The notes under the pieces: generated by a model
What the model was told of the DNA's origin: nothing
Seen by the model: only the letters and a program-made list of their open reading frames with translations
The model's database searches: none
Position numbers and translations under genes: made by a program
Shown here: positions 1 to 4,648 of the stretch, one piece after another
Layout: each line of letters opens with the position of its first letter
How positions within the stretch are numbered: position 1 is the stretch's first letter
DNA from: Acidimicrobiia bacterium
GTDB lineage: Bacteria; Actinomycetota; Acidimicrobiia; Acidimicrobiales; SZUA-35
DNA length: 5,086 bases
Direction: 5' to 3'
Assembly (NCBI GenBank): GCA_029857855.1
Contig: JAOUGG010000282.1
Coordinates: 1 to 5,086, forward strand

Positions 1-900
1 AACCGTGGCGAAACGTTCGTTGACCACGCCCTCGTAGTAGAAGATGGCCCGGCCCGATTCGTCGTCGGTCCAGGTAATGGTTGGGAAGTCGGGGTCGGGG
101 CGGTAGCCGCCTGTGAAGACCTCGTTGCGGGTGCCCATTGGATCGAAGAAGTAGATGGTGTTGCCGCGAGTGATGCCGTGCCGGGTTGGGCCGATGTCGA
201 TCGTGACGCCGTTGTAGGCCAGGATGTCGGCGGCACGGCGGACGTGATCCCAGTCGTCGAGCCAGAACGAGAAGTGATGGAGCGCCCCGTTGGGGCCCTG
301 AACGAAGGCGATGTCATGGGGTTTGGCCGACCGTTCGAGGAAGGCGATCACCTGGTGGCCGCCGCCGTCGAGCAGCTGCTCGGTCATCCGGAAATCGAGG
401 ACCTCGGTGAAGAACCGGGCGATCGCCGGAACCTCCTCGGCGTGAACCAGCAGGTGGTCGATGCGGGGCGGGGCGATCCCGATCAGGCCGTCGACCATGG
501 GCGGCGGGTTGAGGAGCGGCAGTCGACCGCCGACCTTTTCGACGTCGGCCACCAGCTCCATTTCGTGGCCGGAGGTGAGCTCGAAGCGGATCGACTCTCC
601 CTGGCCGATCTCCTCGCCCTTGGCCACACGGCGGACGGGGTGGCCGGCGGCTTCGATCCGTGACTCGAAGTGGGCCAGATCGTCGGGGTGTTCGACCTTG
701 AAGGCGAACCGGTCCATGCCGACCCGGGTGTCGTGGCGGATGGCCAGGCAATGGTGGTCCCGCTCATCCCAGCACTTCAGGAAAATGCGGTCATCGGTCC
801 GTTCGGTGATGTCGAGTCCCATCACCTGCGTGTAGTACGCGGCCGCCAGTTCGAGGTCCGGACAGGTGATGTCGACGTGACTCAGGCGAAGGATTCCCAT
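1..900 (-). CDS. xylE: Catechol 2,3-dioxygenase (XylE-type extradiol ring-cleavage enzyme), last few residues beyond window
   Basis: Cytoplasmic Fe(II) vicinal-oxygen-chelate dioxygenase that opens a catechol ring next to the hydroxyls to give a 2-hydroxymuconate semialdehyde. The reading frame runs from the ATG at 900 to base 1 (300 residues) without a stop. It holds two VOC modules, about residues 5-115 and 146-265. Compared from memory with the 307-residue XylE of plasmid pWW0, the iron ligands fall at His149, His209 and Glu260, and the active-site His195, His241 and Tyr250 are all present in the motifs IDIGPTRHG, TIYFFDP and NEVF. The end of the frame (NERFATV) matches the XylE end, so only about two residues and the stop should be missing. 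It diverges from the IclR operon. The true substrate is open: catechol, a substituted catechol, or an aminophenol-type ring given the aminomuconate genes nearby. Family is secure; substrate is inference. Confidence 0.93.
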   Translation of the reverse strand, partial: MGILRLSHVDITCPDLELAAAYYTQVMGLDITERTDDRIFLKCWDERDHHCLAIRHDTRVGMDRFAFKVEHPDDLAHFESRIEAAGHPVRRVAKGEEIGQGESIRFELTSGHEMELVADVEKVGGRLPLLNPPPMVDGLIGIAPPRIDHLLVHAEEVPAIARFFTEVLDFRMTEQLLDGGGHQVIAFLERSAKPHDIAFVQGPNGALHHFSFWLDDWDHVRRAADILAYNGVTIDIGPTRHGITRGNTIYFFDPMGTRNEVFTGGYRPDPDFPTITWTDDESGRAIFYYEGVVNERFATV

Positions 901-907
901 GTCACCG

Positions 908-913
908 ACGCTA
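908..913 (-). promoter_or_regulatory. Candidate -10 box of the dioxygenase gene, near-leaderless
   Basis: Read on the minus strand the hexamer is TAGCGT, a TANNNT actinobacterial -10 pattern. Seven bases lie between it and the ATG at 900, so transcription would begin at or within a base or two of the start codon. A weak -35-like TTCCCA (bases 938-933) lies 19 bases upstream. Only a weak GGTG precedes the ATG, consistent with a leaderless message. Pattern match only. Confidence 0.4.
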
Positions 914-932
914 CATCAGGCGTTTCGCAAAG

Positions 933-947
933 TGGGAAAGTATTCCG
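933..947. promoter_or_regulatory. Candidate IclR-family operator in the divergent control region
   Basis: The 15-base site TGGGAAAGTATTCCG is an imperfect dyad with GGAA and TTCC half-sites around a four-base centre. It agrees at 9 of 14 specified positions with the E. coli IclR consensus TGGAAATNATTTCCA, recalled from memory. It lies between the two outward-facing promoters and overlaps the weak -35 region of the dioxygenase gene, a sensible place for control by the adjacent IclR protein. A second, looser dyad (TTCC, 7 bases, GGAA) overlaps it at 943-957. Arms are short, so chance occurrence is possible. Confidence 0.3.
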
Positions 948-990
948 CATGAAGGAACGACGACCAGGTCGGCTTTGGGCGGTTGCTGAC

Positions 991-996
991 TAGAGT
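991..996 (+). promoter_or_regulatory. Candidate -10 box of the IclR-led operon, near-leaderless
   Basis: TAGAGT fits the TANNNT -10 pattern, and eight bases separate it from the ATG at 1005, putting the expected transcription start at or next to the start codon. No convincing -35 hexamer is visible 16-19 bases upstream, which suggests activator dependence or a -10-only promoter. No Shine-Dalgarno sequence precedes the ATG. Pattern match only. Confidence 0.4.
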
Positions 997-1004
997 TGGC
1001 GCCC

Positions 1005-1778
1005 ATGTCCGGCAATCGGCTCACCTCGGTCACCAACGCCGTGCGCCTGATCAAGTCGTTCACCTCGACCCGCACGACCTGGGGTGTCAGCGAGCTTTCC
1101 CGGGAGCTGGGGATCTCCAAGTCGTCGGTGCACCGCATCCTGGCCACCCTGACCGACGAGGGCATGTTGGAGCAGGATCCCGAGTCGGGCCGCTACCGCC
1201 TCGGGCTGGCCATGTACGACCTGGTCGCCGCGGTGCCGTCGCAGCGCGACCTCCACGAGGCGGTCCTGCTCCCGATGACCGAGCTGCGGAACCGGACCGG
1301 AGAGACGGTGCAGGTCGGCGTGCTCGACGGGCTGCAGGTCGTCTACATCGAACGGCTCGACAGCCCCAACACCCTCCGCCTGTTCACCGACGTCGGCCGG
1401 CGCAACGAGGTCCACTGCACCGGAACCGGCAAGGCGCTCCTCGCCAACCTTCCGCCCGATCGTCGTGACCGGATCCTCGGCGAGCTGGACCTGACCAAAC
1501 GTACGGCCTACACCATCACCTCGCCTCGGAGGTTCCGGCAGGAACTCGACAAAGTCCGTGCCCAGGGATACGCCGAGAACCGACACGAGTCCGAGGTCGG
1601 TGTGGTTTCGATCGCAGCTCCGATCCGCGACACCGGCGGGGTGACGATCGCCGCCATCAGTGTGGCCGGACCGGCCGAACGTATGGATCCGATGCGCGGC
1701 CAGATGGCCCAGGCCGTTCAGCGGGCCGCGGGGCTGGTCTCCCACCGACTGGGTTACCGCGGAGGCGGTGAATCATGA
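1005..1778 (+). CDS. IclR-family transcriptional regulator
   Basis: DNA-binding regulator, 257 residues, the usual size for the family. An N-terminal winged helix-turn-helix occupies about residues 5-65; the recognition region reads SELSRELGISKSSVHRIL. The C-terminal effector-binding domain covers about 70-250 and carries typical IclR features such as VYIERLDSP, the HCTGTGKALLA stretch, GYAENRHESEVGVVSIAAPI and a hydrophobic dimer core. IclR proteins often control aromatic catabolism (PcaR, PobR, MhpR types) by sensing a pathway intermediate. I chose the ATG at 1005: an in-frame TTG at 996 would add three residues, but 1005 fits the TAGAGT box as a leaderless start. The gene is divergent from the dioxygenase and leads the lower-pathway operon, so it probably controls both and itself. 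Its stop overlaps the next start by four bases (ATGA). Family certain; ligand and activator/repressor mode unknown. Confidence 0.92.
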   Translation: MSGNRLTSVTNAVRLIKSFTSTRTTWGVSELSRELGISKSSVHRILATLTDEGMLEQDPESGRYRLGLAMYDLVAAVPSQRDLHEAVLLPMTELRNRTGETVQVGVLDGLQVVYIERLDSPNTLRLFTDVGRRNEVHCTGTGKALLANLPPDRRDRILGELDLTKRTAYTITSPRRFRQELDKVRAQGYAENRHESEVGVVSIAAPIRDTGGVTIAAISVAGPAERMDPMRGQMAQAVQRAAGLVSHRLGYRGGGES

Positions 1779-2551
1779 CCGGTACCGGTGTCGATGTGCT
1801 GCTCCTAGATCTTGGCGGCGTGTGTGTGCTCAGCCCCGTCGAGCTGCATCGCCGAGCCGAGGAGGGTCTCGGTTTGGAACCCGGGACGCTCGGCTGGATG
1901 GGTCCGCTCGATCCCGACGGCGACGAACTCTGGCAGCGCATGATCGTCGGCGACGGCCTGACCGAACGCGACTACTGGCACCGCCGGTCGGCCGAGATCG
2001 GCCAGCTGGCCGGGCGGGAACTGCCGCTACGGGACTACATGGCGATCATCTACACCCCGCCGTCGGACGCCATGATCCGACCCGAGGCCATAACGGTGGC
2101 CCGGGCGGCGCGGGCCGCCGGCTTCGGCGTCTCGGCACTCACCAACGATCTCCGGGCCTTCCACGGCCCCGAGTGGCACACCAGGATCCCCTTCTTCGAC
2201 CTTCTCGATCACTTGGCCGACTGCTCCGACACCGACATCCTCAAACCCGACCCCCGGGCCTTTCAGCGGGCCGTCGACATCGTCGGCGTGGCTCCGGAGC
2301 GGATACTGCTCGTCGACGATCAGCCGCTCAACATCTCGGGAGCCGAGGCGTTCGGCATGCAGGTGCACTGGTTCGACGTGGCCGAGGCCACCCGATCGTG
2401 GCGGGACGTCGCCGACCGCCTCGGCCTCACGGTCGATCTCACTGTCGATCACAGCGCCGATCACAGCGCCAATCACACTGTCGATCAAACTGTCGATCAA
2501 ACTGTCGATCAAACTGTCGATCACACCGCCGACGCCGATGATGACGCCTGA
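1775..2551 (+). CDS. HAD-superfamily hydrolase-like protein with acidic tandem-repeat tail
   Basis: Predicted 258-residue cytoplasmic protein. The HAD body spans about residues 6-217: motif I VLLLDLGGV with candidate nucleophile Asp12, motif II SALTND with Thr123, motif III ILKPDP with Lys157, and motif IV ILLVDDQ with Asp181-Asp182. The second Asp of motif I (normally two residues after the nucleophile, general acid/base in phosphatases) is Gly14, as in some HAD subgroups, so phosphatase activity is uncertain. Residues 218 to about 253 are four-residue repeats of the type TVDQ/TVDH/SADH encoded by a 12-base tandem repeat, ending in ADDDA. This tail is outside the HAD fold and looks disordered. 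A GGAGG at 1761-1765 is well placed for the ATG at 1775. It overlaps the regulator by 4 bases and the next gene by 14, so it belongs to the operon. A role in aromatic degradation is not known to me; substrate unknown. Confidence 0.82.
   Translation: MTGTGVDVLLLDLGGVCVLSPVELHRRAEEGLGLEPGTLGWMGPLDPDGDELWQRMIVGDGLTERDYWHRRSAEIGQLAGRELPLRDYMAIIYTPPSDAMIRPEAITVARAARAAGFGVSALTNDLRAFHGPEWHTRIPFFDLLDHLADCSDTDILKPDPRAFQRAVDIVGVAPERILLVDDQPLNISGAEAFGMQVHWFDVAEATRSWRDVADRLGLTVDLTVDHSADHSANHTVDQTVDQTVDQTVDHTADADDDA
2426..2533 (+). repeat. 12-base tandem repeat, nine units, in the HAD coding sequence
   Basis: Nine consecutive 12-base units follow the approximate pattern CAAACTGTCGAT. Units 6-8 (2486-2521) are identical; the outer ones diverge (CTCACTGTCGAT, CACAGCGCCGAT, CACACCGCCGAC). 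The unit is four codons long, so gain or loss of copies keeps the frame. It encodes LTVD, LTVD, HSAD, HSAN, HTVD, QTVD three times, then HTAD. The central units are only about 42% G+C, well below the surroundings. Identical central copies with degenerate edges are what replication slippage produces. Confidence 0.93.
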
Positions 2552-3314
2552 TTTGCTCGACGAACTGGCGTCGGAGCTGTGGCGGGCCGAACAGTCAGGT
2601 GGCGCCGTCGAGCTGCCCTCGAGTCGATTCCCGGGGTTCTCCTGGGACGACGCCCGCCGGGTGGCCCGCGCCGTCGATGAGCTCCGGCTGGCCGGCGGGC
2701 ACCGTCTCATCGGCTACAAGCTGGGCTGGACCTCGGCGGTTATGCGGGAGGCACTTGGTATCGACCGGCCGAACTGGGGCACGCTGTGGGACCACCAACA
2801 GGTCGACGGCGTGATCGACGTGTCGACGTTGCGGCACCCGAAAGTCGAACCCGAGCTGGTCTACCGGGCAGGTCGGGACCTGTTCGGACCGGACGTCGAT
2901 CGGGAGACGGTGCTCGAAACCGCCGACGGTTGGGCGCTCGGTCACGAGATCGTACATCCCCGCTTTCCCGACTTCGGGTTCACCTGGCTCGACAACACGG
3001 CCGACAACTCGTCGTCGCAGGCCATCGTGGTCGGTTCGTTCGAAACCATCGACGGCGATCCTGCCGACGTCGAGATCGACTTCGGCAGCGGCCACGCTTC
3101 GCGTTCCGGCCGGGGCGACGCGGCCATGGGGTCACCGGCTGAGGCGGTGGCTTGGCTGGTGCGGTCGCTTCACGGTGAGGGCACGGGCCTGCGGGCTGGT
3201 GACATCGTGTTCACCGGTGGGCTGGCGAAACCGTTCGACCTCCAACCGGGCGACCACTATCATCTCCGGGCGATGGGACTCGACGACGTCAACTTCGAGG
3301 TCACGGCTCGATGA
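2538..3314 (+). CDS. Fumarylacetoacetase-fold enzyme, probable 4-oxalocrotonate decarboxylase (or 2-keto-4-pentenoate hydratase)
   Basis: 258-residue cytoplasmic metal-dependent enzyme of the MhpD/DmpH family. Family signs in order: GYKLGWTS with the active-site Lys61; HPKVEPELVY with metal ligands Glu104 and Glu106; GHEIVHPR with the third ligand Glu137; a DNTADNSSSQ stretch; MGSPAEAVAWL; and AGDIVFTGGL followed by a PGD turn. These positions align closely with Lys60, Glu106, Glu108 and Glu139 of E. coli HpcG, recalled from memory. HPKVE and TGGL resemble DmpH-type decarboxylases more than MhpD, so I lean to decarboxylation of 4-oxalocrotonate to 2-oxopent-4-enoate, but the subfamilies are hard to part by eye. 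An alternative ATG at 2541 would drop one residue. The start lies inside the HAD gene with no clear ribosome binding site, suggesting translational coupling. In other pathways decarboxylase and hydratase form a complex, fitting the coupled pair here. Confidence 0.85.
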   Translation: MMTPDLLDELASELWRAEQSGGAVELPSSRFPGFSWDDARRVARAVDELRLAGGHRLIGYKLGWTSAVMREALGIDRPNWGTLWDHQQVDGVIDVSTLRHPKVEPELVYRAGRDLFGPDVDRETVLETADGWALGHEIVHPRFPDFGFTWLDNTADNSSSQAIVVGSFETIDGDPADVEIDFGSGHASRSGRGDAAMGSPAEAVAWLVRSLHGEGTGLRAGDIVFTGGLAKPFDLQPGDHYHLRAMGLDDVNFEVTAR

Positions 3315-4156
3315 GTGACCCGGCCACCGAGGCGGCGTCGATCCTGCTTGCGGCACGTCGCACCGGCCGGACGATCCCGGTCTTGCCCGAGTACGTCAAG
3401 CCCGGCACGTTCGCCGACGGGTACCGCATCCAGGATCAGCTCCTTGATCTAGACGGCCGCGCCGTCGCCCTGGTGAAGATCGGCTGTACCACGGCGGAGA
3501 CCCAGCGGATCATGAACCTCGACGAGCCCATCGCCGGCTGCCTGCCGGCTGACGCCGTCCATCGGTCCGGGGCAGTGCTCCCGGTTGGCGACTTTCACCA
3601 TCCGCCTCTCATCGAGTGCGAGTTCGCCATGCGCCTGGGATCCGATCTCGATCCGGGTCGGCCGGTCGTCTCGGCAGCCGATGTGATCGCCATGGCCGAT
3701 GCCGTGGCCCCGGCGCTCGAGCTGGTCGACGGCCGCTACGACCACCAGCTCGGTATCGACGGCCCCAGCGTCGTTGCCGACAACTCGATGGCCACCGCGG
3801 TGGTTCTCGGCCAACCGGTTGCGTTGGACGGCGGGTTCGACCCCGGCCGGCTGGCGGCGACCACTGTCCGCCTGACCGAGTCCGACCCCGACAGTGGCGT
3901 CGGCGTCGGCGTCGACGGCGATGGCAGCGGCGACAATGTCGTGACCGAAGGTGTCGGGGCGAACGTGCTCGGGGATCCGTGGCGGTCCTTTCACTGGGCC
4001 CTCGGCCATTTGGCCGATCGTGATCGAGCCGTGGCCGCCGGAACCTGGGTCATCACCGGTAGTTGCTCGGGAGCACCGGCCGCGCCACTCGACCGGCGGC
4101 TGACCGCCCGCTTCGATGGCCTTGGGGCCGTCTCGGTGACCATCACCGCCGTATGA
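3311..4156 (+). CDS. 2-keto-4-pentenoate hydratase family protein, probable 2-hydroxypenta-2,4-dienoate hydratase
   Basis: 281-residue cytoplasmic member of the same fold as its upstream neighbour. Key signs: VKIGCTT with active-site Lys56; PLIECEFAMRLG with metal ligands Glu102 and Glu104; ALELVDGRYD with Glu137; VVADNSMATAVVLG; VLGDPWRSFHWAL; and AGTWVITGS near the end. Its N-terminal pattern (ILLAARRTGRTIPVLPE, then LDEPIAGCL and SGAVLP) is that of the MhpD-like hydratases, so it probably adds water to 2-hydroxypenta-2,4-dienoate to give 4-hydroxy-2-oxovalerate. Swapped roles with the neighbour remain possible. An Asp/Gly-rich segment (about residues 190-212, including VGVGVDGDGSGD) enlarges a loop where relatives have a short hairpin, and accounts for much of the extra length. 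A GAGG at 3297-3300 precedes the ATG, which overlaps the previous stop by four bases. A long palindrome begins two bases after its stop. Confidence 0.85.
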   Translation: MSDPATEAASILLAARRTGRTIPVLPEYVKPGTFADGYRIQDQLLDLDGRAVALVKIGCTTAETQRIMNLDEPIAGCLPADAVHRSGAVLPVGDFHHPPLIECEFAMRLGSDLDPGRPVVSAADVIAMADAVAPALELVDGRYDHQLGIDGPSVVADNSMATAVVLGQPVALDGGFDPGRLAATTVRLTESDPDSGVGVGVDGDGSGDNVVTEGVGANVLGDPWRSFHWALGHLADRDRAVAAGTWVITGSCSGAPAAPLDRRLTARFDGLGAVSVTITAV

Positions 4157-4158
4157 AG

Positions 4159-4203
4159 AATTGAAGCAAAAAGCGAGGTTCAACCTCGCTTTTTGCTTCA
4201 ATT
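4159..4203. terminator. Perfect 45-base palindrome, terminator-like in both directions
   Basis: Twenty-two-base arms (4159-4180 and 4182-4203) pair without a mismatch around a single C at 4181. In RNA this gives a 20-pair stem with a five-base loop, UUCAA. The inner GC-rich stem GCGAGG/CCTCGC is flanked by A5 on the left and T5 on the right (4190-4194), the layout of a bidirectional intrinsic terminator. The outer AATTGAAGC/GCTTCAATT pairs extend the stem past the T run, which is unusual. Arms are about 36% G+C, far below the neighbours. It starts two bases after the hydratase stop and ends seven bases before the deaminase ATG, between genes reading the same way. It could end or attenuate the upstream transcript, protect it as a 3' stem, or be a small mobile palindrome. 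Symmetry is certain; function is not. Confidence 0.75.
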
Positions 4204-4210
4204 GTTGCCG

Positions 4211-4648
4211 ATGTCGGATTTCGTCAAGCCTCGCGGTGCGTTTCCCCACCTTCGAACCGTCGGAGGAGTGGTCTACGTGTCGGGCACGAGCGCCCGCCGA
4301 GCCGACAACACGATCGCCGGCGCAGAGGTCGACGAGATGGGCACGACCGACCTCGACATCGGCGTCCAAACGACGGCGGTCCTCGAGAACATCGAACGGT
4401 TGTTGGCCTCCGTCGGGCTGGACCGGACCCACCTGGTCGACGCCACCTCGTTCCTGGTCAACATGAACGACTTCGGCGGCTACAACCGGGCGTGGGCCGA
4501 GTTCTTCGACGGGGTCAAGGCGCCGGCGCGAACGACGGTCGCCGTCCACCAGCTCCCGCACCCCCATCTGCTGATCGAGATCAAAGCGACGGCGGTCGAC
4601 CCCCGTTTCGTCGCCGGCCGTTCGGCGTCGGCTGGGGAGATCGGCTGA
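4211..4648 (+). CDS. nbaF: 2-aminomuconate deaminase (RidA/YjgF fold)
   Basis: 145-residue cytoplasmic enzyme that hydrolyses 2-aminomuconate to 4-oxalocrotonate and ammonia in the aminophenol / 3-hydroxyanthranilate meta pathway. It is a RidA-fold protein with VYVSGTSARR near residue 25, the conserved Arg107 in ARTTVAV and Glu123 in LIEIKA. The stretches DNTIAGAEVDEMGTT, FLVNMNDFGGYN and VAVHQLPHPHLLIEIKA closely match the Pseudomonas aminomuconate deaminases (NbaF/AmnD) as I recall them and are much more specific than a generic RidA, so the assignment is firm. I chose the ATG at 4211; an in-frame TTG at 4193 lies inside the palindrome arm and adds only a non-conserved MLQLLP. No Shine-Dalgarno sequence is visible before 4211. 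The stop overlaps the ACMSD start by one base (TGATG). Product 4-oxalocrotonate feeds the decarboxylase/hydratase pair upstream. Confidence 0.92.
   Translation: MSDFVKPRGAFPHLRTVGGVVYVSGTSARRADNTIAGAEVDEMGTTDLDIGVQTTAVLENIERLLASVGLDRTHLVDATSFLVNMNDFGGYNRAWAEFFDGVKAPARTTVAVHQLPHPHLLIEIKATAVDPRFVAGRSASAGEIG

Noticed and set aside
178..663. 161-codon plus-strand frame at the left edge
   Set aside because: Antisense to the catechol dioxygenase, which has all iron ligands in place.
996..1004. TTG at 996 as start of the IclR gene
   Set aside because: It overlaps the TAGAGT box, has no ribosome binding site, and adds only three residues; the ATG at 1005 is more natural.
990..1745. 251-codon open frame on the minus strand
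   Set aside because: Fully antisense to the IclR gene, whose translation shows clear family motifs; the antisense product has none.
2426..2533. CRISPR array or plasmid-type iterons
   Set aside because: Units are contiguous 12-mers without spacers, in frame within a coding sequence, and no cas or replication genes are nearby.
1660..2541. 293-codon open frame on the plus strand in another phase
   Set aside because: Arg/Ser/Pro-rich translation overlapping the end of the regulator and the HAD gene; explained by GC codon bias.
2027..2710. 227-codon minus-strand frame with a repeated SLID tetrapeptide
   Set aside because: The repeat is the complement of the 12-base array in the HAD gene; no start signal or family motif supports it.
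4161..4466. Small open frame starting in the palindrome (KQKARFNLAFCFN...)
   Set aside because: The opening residues are just the palindrome translated, and the rest is the deaminase gene in a wrong frame.
3449..4567. Long open frame (372 codons) on the minus strand
   Set aside because: It lies opposite the hydratase and deaminase genes, reads straight through the palindrome, and its translation is low-complexity Val/Asp/Gly/Arg with no family motif; a typical high-GC shadow.
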